Assembly: GCF_003206615.1 (NCBI RefSeq)
Contig: NZ_PZJW01000003.1
Span: 1-64,000 of the forward strand
Direction: 5' to 3'
DNA length: 64,000 bases
Origin: Salinicola acroporae
Lineage (GTDB): Bacteria > Pseudomonadota > Gammaproteobacteria > Pseudomonadales > Halomonadaceae
Both the position numbers and the translations under genes were made by a program. A model generated the notes under the pieces. It was not told the origin of the DNA and ran no database searches. It saw nothing but the letters and a program-made list of their open reading frames with translations. Below are positions 8,628 to 20,459 of this stretch, in pieces. The first letter of the stretch is position 1. Each line of letters begins with the position of its first letter.

Positions 8628-8935
8628 GCTGTAGGGCCTCCTCTGCCCTGTCGTCTCTCATGCTTTGTCGGAAAAATGCCTGCGCTCACCCCTGCGGCGT
8701 TAACCGTTGCCGGGAGCGCCAGTCCGGTCCGTTTCGCCGATTCTTGCCTTGCGACCCACAAGAACGTGGGAGGTCCGTTGGCTCATCGGGAACGGGCCTG
8801 GCCATGGCTGTCGCACGTCAATCTTTCAGACCGAGCCTGGAGGATGTCTCATCGGGAATTCGTGTCGCGCGGGCCTATTCACCCCGTCCTGGCGGCAAAA
8901 GTCCATTCCACCTTCGCCGCCCTCTCCCGCGCGGA
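8628..8935. other. Intergenic region, nothing recognised
   Basis: This stretch lies upstream of the isomerase gene and downstream of the SDR gene, both minus strand. It must contain the isomerase promoter. I see no convincing gene, hairpin or repeat. Confidence 0.5.
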
Positions 8936-9799
8936 TCAACCATTGACGACCATTCCGCCATTGGGGTGAAGCGTCTGGCCGCTGATGAAGGAGGCGTCGA
9001 GCGAGGCCAGAAAGACGTAGCAGGGGCCCAGTTCGGAGGGCTGTCCGGCGCGCCTCATGGGTGTGTCGGAGCCGAAATCCTCGAGCATCTGCGGATCATG
9101 GGCACCCAGCGTGGCGGGCTGGAGCGGCGTCCATACGGGGCCCGGCGCCACCGCATTGACACGAATGCCGCGACCGACGACCTGATTCGAAAGGGCGCGG
9201 GTGAAACCGACGATTGCCCCTTTGGTCGCGGTGTAGTCCACCAGGAAATCGGGACCGATGTAGGCGTTGACCGACGTCGTGTTGATGATCGCATCATCTT
9301 CGCCGAGGTAAGGCAGCGCCGCCTTGGTCAGGTAGAACATGCCATGCATGTTGGTGGCGAACGTCTCCCGCCACAGCGCGTCGTCGAGCTCTGTGAGGTC
9401 GGTGCACACCTGCTGGGTACCGGCGTTGTTGACCAGCACGTTGAGCCCGCCGAAGGTCTCGATCACCTGATCGAGCGCCCCGCGACAGAAGGCGGCGTCA
9501 CGAATGTCCCCTGCAATCAGCAGGCAGCGGCGACCCTCGGCTTCCACCAGCCGCTGGGTCTCGCGGGCATCGTCGTCCTCGCTGAGGTACATCACTGCCA
9601 CGTCGGCGCCTTCCCGGGCGAAATGGATCGCCACCGAGCGGCCGATGCCACTGTCGGCACCGGTAATCAGTGCGACCTTGTCTTCCAGCTTGCCGCTTCC
9701 GCGATAGCCGGGGCGAATGAACTCCGCGGGCGGCTGCATCAGACTCTCCCGGCCGGGTAGGGTCTGGCTCTGGGCATGAATCTTCGTTTTTTCTACCAC
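8936..9799 (-). CDS. SDR oxidoreductase, YghA / general-stress type
   Basis: A 287-residue classical short-chain dehydrogenase with the long N-terminal extension (QPPAEFIRPGYRGSGKLEDK) typical of the YghA/YhdF/YdaD stress subgroup. Motifs are TGADSGIG (cofactor glycine loop), NNAG (about residue 124), the catalytic Ser in TSVNAYIG, and YTATKGA (Tyr and Lys). It probably reduces aldehydes or oxidises alcohols with NAD(P)H; the substrate is not known. The GTG at 9799 is chosen because GGGAG lies eight bases upstream. A more distal TTG at 9817 is possible. The upstream gap holds its promoter, and the next gene along is a sensor-type LuxR regulator. Confidence 0.85.
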   Translation of the reverse strand: MVEKTKIHAQSQTLPGRESLMQPPAEFIRPGYRGSGKLEDKVALITGADSGIGRSVAIHFAREGADVAVMYLSEDDDARETQRLVEAEGRRCLLIAGDIRDAAFCRGALDQVIETFGGLNVLVNNAGTQQVCTDLTELDDALWRETFATNMHGMFYLTKAALPYLGEDDAIINTTSVNAYIGPDFLVDYTATKGAIVGFTRALSNQVVGRGIRVNAVAPGPVWTPLQPATLGAHDPQMLEDFGSDTPMRRAGQPSELGPCYVFLASLDASFISGQTLHPNGGMVVNG

Positions 9800-10356
9800 G
9801 TTATGATCTCCCTGCAACCGGAACGGATGAATCGAGTCACCTTCGGTAAAAAGCCATGGAAAAGATTGGCCTCGGAGGATGATGACGGGATGTATTCAGT
9901 CCTAGTCGAGTTGCCCCGATGGCGCAAGCCAGTAACGGGCCGGCGAGATGGGCTCGGGGTGTGAGTATCGCGGCAGCAGGGACTGCAGGGCTGGGGAGAC
10001 AGTGTGGCGGAAACCCGAGACAGATGAGGGAAATCGGAAAGAGATTCGGTGGGTCGATCCACGACAGGATCGCTTCCGTCGATACCGCTCATCCTGAGCG
10101 CCACCAAATCATCAAGCGGTCCTTCGTTTGACTGCAATACGTTCGACTACCGTAACGTTGCGACTCCGTCCACGCGGCGATCCGAGACACCGGTGGTCCG
10201 CCGAGGAGCGGGCGGCCTGCCCGTCTTCAGAAGATCCCTCTCCTGTCGCACCTTCCTGGCGCCTCCTCGCGGTCATCACAAGATAGGCGCTCGGCGTCTC
10301 GACCAATAGATTCAAATGCGCCGGTGCAGACAGTGCATTTGCGGGGGAAAATACCT
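9800..10356. other. Long intergenic region upstream of the SDR gene
   Basis: About 560 bases without a believable coding frame. It should hold the SDR promoter. Short frames present have no recognisable product or good ribosome binding sites. Confidence 0.45.
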
Positions 10357-10384
10357 CAAAAAAACATAATGTTACATTATGTTT
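10357..10384 (-). terminator. AT-rich intrinsic terminator overlapping a stop codon
   Basis: On the minus strand AAACATAATG-TAA-CATTATGTTT forms a ten-base-pair hairpin followed by seven T. The TAA stop codon of the LuxR-type regulator lies inside it. This overlap of stop codon and terminator is compact and unusual. Confidence 0.6.
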
Positions 10385-11861
10385 CCAGGCTCGCCTGGAA
10401 GCCGCGCTGCCGCGCCCAGACGATCGCCTCGCCGCGACTGTGAACGCCCAGCTTCTGATAGAGCGAGGCCACGTAGTTGCGCACGGTGCTGTGCGCCAGC
10501 TCCAGCCGAGCGGCGATCCGCTTGTCCGAGAGCCCGGCACAGATCAGCCCCAGCACATCGCGTTCGCGCGCACTGAGGTCCGCCAGTGCCGCCTGCTGGG
10601 CCCCAGAGGCGTCGATGCCCACATCGCGAACATTGGCCAGCTTTTCCACCAGCGTGCGAGTGAACCAGGACGCATCCTTCATTACCGCCTCGATCGCATC
10701 GGAAAGCTGGTTCTCGTAACGCTTGCGCTCGCTGATATCCACCAGCGTCAGCAGCAGGCAGTCACGGCGATTGATCTCGACCGCCTCCGCTGCCAGCAAG
10801 TAGATGGTGGGCGCGTTGGCGCCATCGACGCCCTGCACCTCCATGTCCTCCACATGACCTGACTCCCCCAGTGCTTTCAGCAACTGCTTGCGTGTCTGCG
10901 GCGTGAAGGGCGAATAGTCCTCCAGCCCGGGAGGCACCGAAGCATCGGCGCGCCGGACCAGATCGCGCTCGAAGGCCGCGTTCGCCTCGATCAGCGTCAG
11001 GCTGTCGGCAGACACCAGAGCCGTGGGGACCGGTGACATCTGGAATGCCGTGGCAAACAGCGCCTCGCTCTGGCGCAAGGCGTGCTGGGCCTGGCGGGCC
11101 GGTTCCAGGTCGGTGAAGGTCAACAACATGCAGGGGGCGTTCTCGACGTCGATCGGCTGACCGGCGACGATCACGCTCTTGCTGCCGCCGTCCCGCCGGC
11201 CGAGTTGTAGCACCGCTTCGGTCTGGGGAATCGACCGGCCGGCGCAGAGCCGCTGGATCGCCGACTCGCGCTGAGGCGAATGGGCGAACACGTCGAACTC
11301 GTAGATAGAGCGTCCCAGGATCTCCTCGGCTTCCAGCTCGGCCATGTCCAGGAAGCCCTGGTTGACGCGAATGAAACGCTGGCTGTCGAGGCGACAGATC
11401 AGTGCCGGCGCCGGGTTGGCGTTGAATGAACGCTCGAAGCGCTCCTCGGCGCTCATGAGTTCGGTGATGTCCTCGATGATCAGGGCCAGCGCATCGGGTC
11501 GGCCATCCCGTGAGAGTGTCCTGCCTCGCACCCGGTGATGGCGAACGGGCAGTTCGGGATCGGCAGGCCGGACTTCGAGAATCACGTCCTCGAACGCTTC
11601 ACCCTCCACCAGGCGCTCCATTGGCGATCGCCCCTCGCCAACCTCATGGTGATTGCGATAATAGAGCTCGAAGCGCCGCCGGTAGGCGTCGACGTCGGGC
11701 CCCAGCGCCTCGATCGATTCGGCCCCGTGCATCTTCAGCGCCGCCGGGTTGGCCCAACGCAAGCGTCCATCGGGATCCAGCAGCACGATTCCGTCGGGAA
11801 GATCGGCGATGAGCTGGTGCAGCGGCGACTGGATCGCGCCGGGATCGTCTTTCGGTGACAT
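10377..11861 (-). CDS. Triple-PAS LuxR-type transcription regulator
   Basis: A 494-residue protein with three PAS-type modules: about residues 15-130 (LPDGIVLLDPDGRLRWANPA), 140-255 (NANPAPALICRLDSQRFIRVNQGF) and 265-385 (MSPVPTALVSADSLTLIEANAAF). A short linker (MKDASWFTRTLVEKLANV) leads to a GerE/LuxR helix-turn-helix (about 425-485: LSARERDVLGLICAGLSDKRIAARLELAHSTVRNYVASLYQKLGV). There is no histidine kinase or receiver domain, so signal sensing and DNA binding are in one chain. The PAS ligand is unknown. It is convergent with nothing and lies upstream of a stress-type SDR on the same strand, a possible target. Confidence 0.85.
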   Translation of the reverse strand: MSPKDDPGAIQSPLHQLIADLPDGIVLLDPDGRLRWANPAALKMHGAESIEALGPDVDAYRRRFELYYRNHHEVGEGRSPMERLVEGEAFEDVILEVRPADPELPVRHHRVRGRTLSRDGRPDALALIIEDITELMSAEERFERSFNANPAPALICRLDSQRFIRVNQGFLDMAELEAEEILGRSIYEFDVFAHSPQRESAIQRLCAGRSIPQTEAVLQLGRRDGGSKSVIVAGQPIDVENAPCMLLTFTDLEPARQAQHALRQSEALFATAFQMSPVPTALVSADSLTLIEANAAFERDLVRRADASVPPGLEDYSPFTPQTRKQLLKALGESGHVEDMEVQGVDGANAPTIYLLAAEAVEINRRDCLLLTLVDISERKRYENQLSDAIEAVMKDASWFTRTLVEKLANVRDVGIDASGAQQAALADLSARERDVLGLICAGLSDKRIAARLELAHSTVRNYVASLYQKLGVHSRGEAIVWARQRGFQASLET

Positions 11862-11966
11862 CTCGTTTCACCACCCTCGGTCGTGCTCGGCGTCGATCAC
11901 GACGCAGGGCGCTATATGAATCGAACACGCAATGGCGGTGTCGACCGACGCTCTTCGAAGCGCGGG

Positions 11967-12695
11967 TCAGCCACTTGCCACACCGAACGCCCATCCCACC
12001 AGCGCCGTGACCCCCATCGCCAATGCCCCCCAAAAAGTGACCCGCACGATGGCCACCCGTAGACGCGATCCCCCGATTCGGGCCGATAACGCACCCAGCA
12101 ACGCCAACGCCAGCAACGACCCCAACGCCACCATGACGGATGTCGCCATCGTGAACGGGGTCAGCAGCACGCAGATCAACGGTAGCGCCGCTCCGGACAG
12201 GAACATCAAGGCCGACGCCATGGCCGCCTGAAGCGGCCTCGCCTGATTGACGGTGCTGAACCCCAGTTCGTCACGGGCATGGGCAGCCAGCGCGTCATGA
12301 TGCATCAGCTTCTCGGCGACTTCGTGAGCCAGCGCCGGCGCCAGTCCACGCGCTTCGTAGATCTCCGCCAGCTCGCGCACCTCGTGGGCATAGTTGGCCT
12401 TGAGCTCGCGCCGCTCGCGCGCCAGATCGGCGCGCTCGGTATCCTTCTGCGAGCTGACCGAGACATATTCGCCTGCCGCCATCGACATCGCGCCGGCTGC
12501 CGCCCCAGCTGCCCCGGCCGTGAGCACCCCACTCAGCCCAGCCCCCGCCGTCGCCATGCCGATCACCAGGCTGGCGGTCGACACGATACCGTCGTTGGCA
12601 CCCAGTACCGCGGCCCGCAACCAGCCCACGCGATCCGAATAGTGGCGCTCCTTGGGTATGGTCATGTCCGGCTGCTGCCCTGACTCCAATGTCAT
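11967..12695 (-). CDS. VIT1/CCC1-family iron/manganese transporter
   Basis: A 242-residue protein of the VIT1/CCC1 family, which moves Fe(II) or Mn(II) out of the cytoplasm. The family hallmarks are AVLGANDGIVSTASLVIGMATAGA (TM1, about residue 30-53) and AAGAMSMAAGEYVSVSSQKDTE (TM2 end, about 68-90). An acidic/His helical metal-binding hairpin follows (about 90-150, ELAEIYEARGL...EKLMHHDAL). Three more membrane helices lie at about 155-240. GGAGAGCGGC precedes the ATG. It is separated from the LuxR-type regulator by about 100 bases on the same strand. Confidence 0.9.
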   Translation of the reverse strand: MTLESGQQPDMTIPKERHYSDRVGWLRAAVLGANDGIVSTASLVIGMATAGAGLSGVLTAGAAGAAAGAMSMAAGEYVSVSSQKDTERADLARERRELKANYAHEVRELAEIYEARGLAPALAHEVAEKLMHHDALAAHARDELGFSTVNQARPLQAAMASALMFLSGAALPLICVLLTPFTMATSVMVALGSLLALALLGALSARIGGSRLRVAIVRVTFWGALAMGVTALVGWAFGVASG

Positions 12696-15050
<2,355 letters not shown>

Positions 15051-15093
15051 GCCCCGACCGCGAGATCCATGCTCGCGCTGTTTCGATCCCTTG

Positions 15094-15126
15094 GGCTCCG
15101 GAGACTTGTCGCTCCGGAGCCGTTTT
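15094..15126 (+). terminator. Hairpin between lamB and malM
   Basis: GGCTCCGGAG and CTCCGGAGCC form a perfect ten-base-pair stem with an eight-base loop, followed by GTTTT. It lies only 23 bases before the malM start. It probably acts as a partial terminator or 3' stabiliser that sets a high lamB to malM ratio. Confidence 0.7.
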
Positions 15127-15148
15127 CGTCTCCAGCAGGAGTTGCCGA

Positions 15149-16063
15149 ATGTTGAGTTCGTATCGTCTCGCCGTACCCTTGAGCACGCTCCTTTTCGCCC
15201 TGGCAGGATGCAGCACGCCGCTGATGGCACCGCACTCCCCGACCATTCCGGCCCAGCAGGGGCAGCAGGCGCTGGCCAGCGCACCGGACTGCTGCACCTC
15301 GCTGGCCAGCCTGCCGTATCGGCCGATATCGGCCCAGGAGACCCTGACGCTGGACTTCACGCCACAGGCGCCGGTTCACGATTTCGGCGACGGCAAGAGC
15401 TTCTTCCAGGCGTTCACGCTACCCCGCAACAACGGCCCGGTGGCGATCAGCATCACCAGCCCGATCCGGGACGGCCAGCTCTTCGCGCCGACACTGCTGG
15501 TCCTCGACGCGGCGTTCCAGCCGGTCAGGCAAGTCCCGAGCGATTCGCTTCGGGTACGTCGCCCCACCGGTTTCTCCAGCGCCCGTCTCGAGGGTCAGTT
15601 CAGCCTGACCCCTGGCCCCGACGCCCAATACCTCGTCATCTACTCGAGCGAGCAGGATCGCCGGGCAACGACGAGCTACGAGTCGGAAGCGAAAGCCTAT
15701 GCTCGGGTCAGAGGTCTTGCCGAGCCCCCCGGTCCCGACCCTCGCGCCGTGCATGCCGCCACCGGCACGATCACCCTCGAGATCGCGTCGCTGGCCGGGA
15801 ACGCCGGCCTGACGCCGCTGGCCGCCGCAGCACCCCCGCCAGCGCAACGCCCGACGCCGTCCGAATCGCAGGGCGTGGCCCCGACACCCGCTTCGGCCGC
15901 AACGAGCCACAGCGCCGACTTCGACTACCGCCGCATGATCGATGCCGCACTCAAGGCCGGCGATATCGAGCTCGCCCTGGAGCTGGCCGATCGCGCGGAA
16001 CGCAGCGGACATCCCGGCACCCGCGCCTGGCTGGCCGAGCGACTGCAAGCCAGGACGCCCTGA
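15149..16063 (+). CDS. malM: MalM-family periplasmic lipoprotein
   Basis: A 304-residue MalM-like protein. A lipobox LLFALAGC ends near residue 21. The family signature APDCCTSLASLPYRPI follows (about 45-60), then a beta-rich domain (GDGKSFFQAFTLP, YLVIYSSEQDR). A proline/alanine-rich linker precedes a short helical C-terminus (ALKAGDIELALELADRAE). MalM is encoded next to LamB in enteric maltose operons and its biochemical role is still unclear; carbohydrate binding in the periplasm is suspected. Here it follows lamB by about 100 bases, with a hairpin between them. Confidence 0.85.
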   Translation: MLSSYRLAVPLSTLLFALAGCSTPLMAPHSPTIPAQQGQQALASAPDCCTSLASLPYRPISAQETLTLDFTPQAPVHDFGDGKSFFQAFTLPRNNGPVAISITSPIRDGQLFAPTLLVLDAAFQPVRQVPSDSLRVRRPTGFSSARLEGQFSLTPGPDAQYLVIYSSEQDRRATTSYESEAKAYARVRGLAEPPGPDPRAVHAATGTITLEIASLAGNAGLTPLAAAAPPPAQRPTPSESQGVAPTPASAATSHSADFDYRRMIDAALKAGDIELALELADRAERSGHPGTRAWLAERLQARTP

Positions 16064-16102
16064 GCCACTCCCGACGGCTGAAGCAGCCCAATAGCCCATG
16101 TT

Positions 16103-16135
16103 GCCGTCGTGGTGATGCCTCGCCGCCACGACGGC
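16103..16135 (+). terminator. Stem-loop after malM
   Basis: GCCGTCGTGG and CCACGACGGC form a perfect ten-base-pair stem with a 13-base loop, about 40 bases past malM. No T-run follows. It probably ends the lamB-malM transcript. Confidence 0.55.
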
Positions 16136-16144
16136 AGGCCGGGG

Positions 16145-16162
16145 TTAAGCCAACCCTAAGCC
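16145..16162. promoter_or_regulatory. Direct repeat before cytochrome b561
   Basis: TTAAGCC and CTAAGCC repeat with an 11-base period about 50 bases before the gene. An 11-base direct repeat of a TTAAG-like half-site is typical for OmpR-family regulators such as PmrA and QseB. The assignment is inference. Confidence 0.3.
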
Positions 16163-16210
16163 AGTGCCGCCTAGGATGGAGATCCCTTGTGCCTCAGAGG
16201 ATCGTCCGTC

Positions 16211-16750
16211 GTGAACGACACGCTACCCAATCGCTATTCGGCGAAGGCTCGCCATTTCCACTGGACCGTTGCTGCCCTGGTCGTGCTGGCCTATGCCCTC
16301 ATCCTGTCGACGGACATCTTCCCGCGTGATACCGGCATACCGACCCTGCTGCTGCAAAGCCATTTCTGGGCCGGTATCGGCGTACTGCTGCTGGCGATTC
16401 CCCGCCTGATCGAACGCCTTCGTCATGCGCCCCCACCCGTGTCGCCGCCACTGCACCCGAAGCTCGAACTGCTGTCGCGACTCACCCACTGGGCGCTCTA
16501 CGCGTTTCTGTTCGCCCAGCCGCTGCTGGGCATCTCGACGGTGTGGCTGGGCGACGGCGCGATCCCGATTCCCGGCACATCACTGGCGATACCCTCGCCC
16601 TTCGGCGTGTTGCCGCACTGGGGCCACTCGCTGGAGTCGATCCACAAGACGCTGGGCACGGTGTTCTACTACGTCATCGGCTTGCATATCGCGGCAGTGG
16701 CCTGGCATCAGTTCGTGCGCCGGGACAACCTGCTCAAGCGAATGTGGTGA
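16211..16750 (+). CDS. Cytochrome b561
   Basis: A 179-residue four-helix inner-membrane protein of the bacterial cytochrome b561 family. It carries the heme-ligand histidines in ARHFHWTVAAL (helix 1), LQSHFWAGIG (helix 2), LTHWALYAFL (helix 3) and GLHIAAVAWHQFV (helix 4), and ends in the typical RRDNLLKRMW. It transfers electrons between quinones and periplasmic acceptors, and E. coli CybB can act as a superoxide oxidase. The GTG at 16211 is chosen because AGAGGA lies 11 bases upstream and it gives the usual length. It is convergent with the dehydratase gene. Confidence 0.9.
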   Translation: MNDTLPNRYSAKARHFHWTVAALVVLAYALILSTDIFPRDTGIPTLLLQSHFWAGIGVLLLAIPRLIERLRHAPPPVSPPLHPKLELLSRLTHWALYAFLFAQPLLGISTVWLGDGAIPIPGTSLAIPSPFGVLPHWGHSLESIHKTLGTVFYYVIGLHIAAVAWHQFVRRDNLLKRMW

Positions 16751-16814
16751 CGTAATGGCGTCAAGCGCTGCCCGGTGCATGGCGACGCGACGTTATTCGC
16801 GCCGCCACGGCCCC

Positions 16815-17987
16815 TCACTCGAGGATATGGAAACCGTCGAGGTAGCGCTCGTTGAGAGAGAGGCCAAGGCCCGGCACGTCGTCGGCCAGATCGAGCATGC
16901 CCTCGACCGGTTCCGGGTCACCCTCGAACAGGTAGTAGAAGAGCTCGTTGCCGATCTCGACGTCATGCACCGGGAAGAACTCCGACATCGGCGACGCCAG
17001 CGACGACATCGTCAGATGGTAGTTGTGCATCTGCCCCGCATGCGGAATCACCGGCACCTCGAACGCTTCCGCCATGGCGTTGATCTTGCGCGCCACGGTG
17101 ATGCCGCCGACCCGGTTGGTATCGTACTGGATCACCGAGACCGCGCGCTTTTCCAGCAACTGGCGGAAACCGTGGACGGTGAACTCGTGCTCGCCACCGG
17201 AGATCGGCATCGGCGCAATGCGGTTGAGCTCGGCATAGCCGTCGATATCGTCGGCGATCACCGGCTCCTCCAGCCAGCGCAGGTCGAAAGGCGCCAGCCT
17301 GGGCAACATGCGCCGGGCGTAGTCGAGGTTCCAGCCCATGTAGCAGTCGGCCATCAGGTCGATATCCTCGCCGACCACCTCCCGCACGGCCGCGACACTT
17401 TTCAGATTCTCACGCATGCCTTTTGGCCCGTCCTTGGGCCCATAGCCAAAACGCATCTTCATCGCCTGGAAGCCCTGATCGAGATAGCCCTGCGCCTCGG
17501 CCTGCATGACATCGAGATCGTCGTGGTAAAGCTTGGAGGCGTAGCACGGGATCTTATCCTTGGTGCGCCCCCCGAGCAGCTTGAACACTGGCTTGTCGAG
17601 CGCCTTGCCCATCAGGTCCCAGATCGCGATATCGACGCCGGAGATCGCCGCCATGCCGATACCACGCCGCCCCCAGGCCAGCGTAGCGCGGTACATGCGC
17701 TGCCACAGGTATTCGGTGTCGAACGGATCCTGACCCACGATCAGCGGCGCCAAATGCTGGTCGACGATGGTCTTGGCGACCCGTGGTGCCAGCGCCACGT
17801 TGCCGAGACCGACCAGGCCGCTGTCGGTCTCGATCTCGATCACCGTCCAGCCGTGAAAGCGGAAGCTCTGCATCGCATCGCCGCGATCCCACAGCGCATC
17901 CATGGCATTGGTGCAGAAGTGCGCCTTGGGCGGCACCGTGTCGCCTTTCCATTCGAAAACCCGGGCGCGGACTCGCGTGATTTTCAT
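16815..17987 (-). CDS. Enolase-superfamily acid-sugar dehydratase (rhamnonate/lyxonate type)
   Basis: A 390-residue mandelate racemase-type enolase. The metal and acid-base motifs are visible: [10 protein letters not shown] (about residue 190), [10 protein letters not shown] (Asp ligand), WLEEPV (Glu), GGEHEF (Glu) and [12 protein letters not shown] (catalytic His). The overall pattern is nearest to L-rhamnonate and L-lyxonate dehydratases, which remove water from an aldonate to give a 2-keto-3-deoxy acid. AGGAG lies eight bases before the ATG at 17987. It is the third gene of the minus-strand arm of the tetronate regulon (denD, permease, dehydratase), 32 bases after the permease gene. No matching KDG-type aldolase or kinase is in the window, so its substrate and product fate are open. 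Specificity assignment is weak. Confidence 0.8.
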   Translation of the reverse strand: MKITRVRARVFEWKGDTVPPKAHFCTNAMDALWDRGDAMQSFRFHGWTVIEIETDSGLVGLGNVALAPRVAKTIVDQHLAPLIVGQDPFDTEYLWQRMYRATLAWGRRGIGMAAISGVDIAIWDLMGKALDKPVFKLLGGRTKDKIPCYASKLYHDDLDVMQAEAQGYLDQGFQAMKMRFGYGPKDGPKGMRENLKSVAAVREVVGEDIDLMADCYMGWNLDYARRMLPRLAPFDLRWLEEPVIADDIDGYAELNRIAPMPISGGEHEFTVHGFRQLLEKRAVSVIQYDTNRVGGITVARKINAMAEAFEVPVIPHAGQMHNYHLTMSSLASPMSEFFPVHDVEIGNELFYYLFEGDPEPVEGMLDLADDVPGLGLSLNERYLDGFHILE

Positions 17988-18019
17988 GTCGGGACTCCTT
18001 GTCGTTTGACGGGCGGCCA

Positions 18020-19405
18020 TCAACCCACGAAAGCATTGGCGACCAGCAGCGCCACCAGCCCGGTGGCCCAGCCCAGCGTGGTCGGCACCGACAGCACGAG
18101 CAACTGATGCTTGGCGGTCTTGACCCCCAGCAGCCGGTTGACGACCCAGAAGTAGCTGTCGTTGAAATAGCTGAAGAACAGTCCGCCCAGGCACGCCGCC
18201 TGCGCCGCCAGCACCATGTTGACGTCCGGCATCGAGGCCAGGATCGGCGCCGAGATCGACGCGCCGGTGATCATCGAGACCGTGCCGCTGCCCTGCACGA
18301 AGCGCACCAGCGTGGCGATGATGAACGGGATCAGCACCGCCGGCAGCGCCAGCCCGGCGATGCTCTCGCCAATGTAGTCACCGGCACCGCTGGCCCGCAG
18401 CACGGCGCCCAGTGCACCCCCTGCACCGGTGACCAGCAGGATGATACCGGCGCTCTCGACGCCTTTTTCCAGATGCGCCAGGACCTGGTCCTTGGGCATC
18501 TTCGGCACCAGCCCGTAGACCGCTACCAGTACGCCGATGCCGACCGCGATCACCGGGTGGCCGACAAACTGAACCACCTGCACGAAGAGACCCGGCGCAT
18601 CGCTGCCGCCCACCAAGGCGGTGACCAGGGTATTGAAGAAGATCAGCGCGATCGGCAAGGCGATCGGCAGCACCGACTTGAAAAGCGTCGGCAGCTCGCT
18701 CTCCTCGAGGGGGGCCGCGAGCGGGTCGTCCGTCGCTTCCCGCTTCAGCGATCCCGGCACGTCACGCTCGATCATCGCCTCGATACGCGGCCCCATGAAG
18801 CGGGCATAGAGCACCATCACGATCAGCGCCGGCGCGGTGAAGACCAGGCCCCAGGCGATCATCAGGCCGATATCGACACCGAAGATGCCGGCGACGCCCA
18901 GCGGGCCCGGTGTCGGTGGTACCGCGCTGTGGGTCACCGCCAGCCCCGAGGCCAGCGCGATGCCGAGCGTGAGCACCGAGCGCCCGCTGTTGCGCGCCAG
19001 GGCCCGCACCAGCGGATTGAGGATCACGTAGGCGGAGTCGCAGAAGATCGGGATCGAGACGATATAACCGGTCAGCGCCATCGCCCAATCCTCGCGCTCC
19101 TTGCCGAGCAGCTTGAGAATCGAGTAGGCCATGCGCTGGCCGGCCCCGGAGACTTCGAGGATCCGTCCCATCATCACCCCGAAGCCGATCACCAGGCCGA
19201 TGGTGGAGAGGGTCTTGCCGAAGCCGGTGGTGATGGCATCGATCACCGCATTGGGCGACATGCCGCCGATCAGACCGGCGATCGAGGCGGCGATGACCAG
19301 GGCGAGCAGTGCGTGAACGCGGGTCTTCAGCACCAGCGCGATCATCACGAAGATGGCGATACCCAGGCCGATGATGACCTGGGGTCCAGCGACGGTGTCT
19401 GTCAT
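18020..19405 (-). CDS. GntP-family acid-sugar permease
   Basis: A 461-residue permease with about 12 to 14 membrane helices and the GntP family signature region [20 protein letters not shown] (about residue 108-127), followed by [15 protein letters not shown]. GntP members carry gluconate or related sugar acids with protons. Between DenD and a dehydratase in a tetronate cluster it probably imports erythronate, threonate or a longer aldonate. A polar cytoplasmic loop lies at about residue 205-240. AGGAG lies eight bases before the ATG. It is 94 bases downstream of denD. Confidence 0.9.
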   Translation of the reverse strand: MTDTVAGPQVIIGLGIAIFVMIALVLKTRVHALLALVIAASIAGLIGGMSPNAVIDAITTGFGKTLSTIGLVIGFGVMMGRILEVSGAGQRMAYSILKLLGKEREDWAMALTGYIVSIPIFCDSAYVILNPLVRALARNSGRSVLTLGIALASGLAVTHSAVPPTPGPLGVAGIFGVDIGLMIAWGLVFTAPALIVMVLYARFMGPRIEAMIERDVPGSLKREATDDPLAAPLEESELPTLFKSVLPIALPIALIFFNTLVTALVGGSDAPGLFVQVVQFVGHPVIAVGIGVLVAVYGLVPKMPKDQVLAHLEKGVESAGIILLVTGAGGALGAVLRASGAGDYIGESIAGLALPAVLIPFIIATLVRFVQGSGTVSMITGASISAPILASMPDVNMVLAAQAACLGGLFFSYFNDSYFWVVNRLLGVKTAKHQLLVLSVPTTLGWATGLVALLVANAFVG

Positions 19406-19499
19406 GGCGTGAACTCCTTGTGGGCTTTATTGCGTGTTGTTGCCTGCTTGTTTCAAGGAACGGTTCTGTCGAGTCTCGAGCGTCTTCACAGGGAACGGG

Positions 19500-20459
19500 T
19501 CAGTTATCGAGCTCGTCCTCTCGGTAGGCATGGATGATGGCCTCGAAATCGCTGTCGGCCCGGAAGCCGAGCCTCAAGGGTCGTTCGGTATCCAGCCCGC
19601 CCGGCCAGCTGGCGACGATGGCGTCGATGGCGGCATCGGGCTCGAAGCGCACCCACTGGCGGGTCGCGGGGCCGGCCACACGTTCCAGCGCATCGAGCAT
19701 CGCGGTGACCGTCACCGTGATCCCGGGCAGGTTTAGCGTGCGCCAGTCGCCCAGCGCCTCGCCCTCGATCGACAGCGCATGGGCCAGGTTGGCGACCACG
19801 GCGCGCGGCGAGGAGAGCCACATTGCCAGGCCGGCATCCACCGGGCAGATCGCCTCGAGACCGGACAGCGGCTCGCGGATGATCGCGCTGGCAAACGACG
19901 AGGCTGCCCGGTTGGGCTTGCCGGGACGCACCACGATGGTGGGCAGACGACAGACCCGGCCATCGACGAAGCCACGCCGGCTGTAATCGTTGACCAGCAA
20001 CTCACCCATCGCCTTCTGCGCGCCATAGGAAGAGCGCGGCTGCGGGCCGATCGCCTCGGCCACCGGCTGGGCCAGCCCCGGGCCGAACACCGCCAGCGAG
20101 CTGGCGAACAGGAAACGCAGCCGCTTCGGATGGGCCCGACACGCTTCCAGCAGCGCCCGCGTGGCATCCAGGTTGACCCGCATGCCGAGCTCGAAGTCCG
20201 CTTCCGCCTGGGAACTCACCACCGCCGCCAGATGGCAGACGGCGCCGGAGTCGTCGCCAAGGGCTCGTTCGATCAGCGCGGGGTCGGCGATATCGCCGGT
20301 GAGCGACTCGACCCGATCATCGGCCACCGGACACGGCGCCAGGTCGATAGATGTCACTCGCGTAATGGCCTGGCCGGCGATCGAGACCTCTCCCGATAAC
20401 AGTTGCCGAATCAGCCTTGCGCCGAGAAACCCGGCGCCTCCCGTCACGATCACGTGCAT
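19500..20459 (-). CDS. denD: D-erythronate dehydrogenase DenD
   Basis: A 319-residue extended SDR (NAD-dependent epimerase/dehydratase family). It begins MHVIVTGGAGFLGARLIRQLL with the TGGAGFLG cofactor loop. It has FASSLAVFGPG (catalytic Ser region) and the YGAQKAMGE Tyr-Lys pair (about residue 145). DenD proteins oxidise D-erythronate to 3-oxo-tetronate, the substrate of OtnK. The length, the start and the position beside OtnK/OtnC/OtnI and a GntP permease all fit. AGGAG precedes the ATG. It is the first gene of the minus-strand arm and diverges from the GntR/FCD regulator across a 220-base region with a matching operator. Confidence 0.85.
   Translation of the reverse strand: MHVIVTGGAGFLGARLIRQLLSGEVSIAGQAITRVTSIDLAPCPVADDRVESLTGDIADPALIERALGDDSGAVCHLAAVVSSQAEADFELGMRVNLDATRALLEACRAHPKRLRFLFASSLAVFGPGLAQPVAEAIGPQPRSSYGAQKAMGELLVNDYSRRGFVDGRVCRLPTIVVRPGKPNRAASSFASAIIREPLSGLEAICPVDAGLAMWLSSPRAVVANLAHALSIEGEALGDWRTLNLPGITVTVTAMLDALERVAGPATRQWVRFEPDAAIDAIVASWPGGLDTERPLRLGFRADSDFEAIIHAYREDELDN

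Noticed and set aside
7443-8969. 508-residue plus-strand open frame
   Set aside because: Antisense to the YihS-like isomerase, which matches its family along its full length.
16425-18107. 560-residue plus-strand open frame
   Set aside because: It is antisense to the dehydratase gene and overlaps cytochrome b561; no family resemblance.
17999-19537. 512-residue plus-strand open frame, His/Gln/Arg-rich
   Set aside because: Antisense to the GntP permease, with repetitive composition typical of a reverse frame of a membrane protein.
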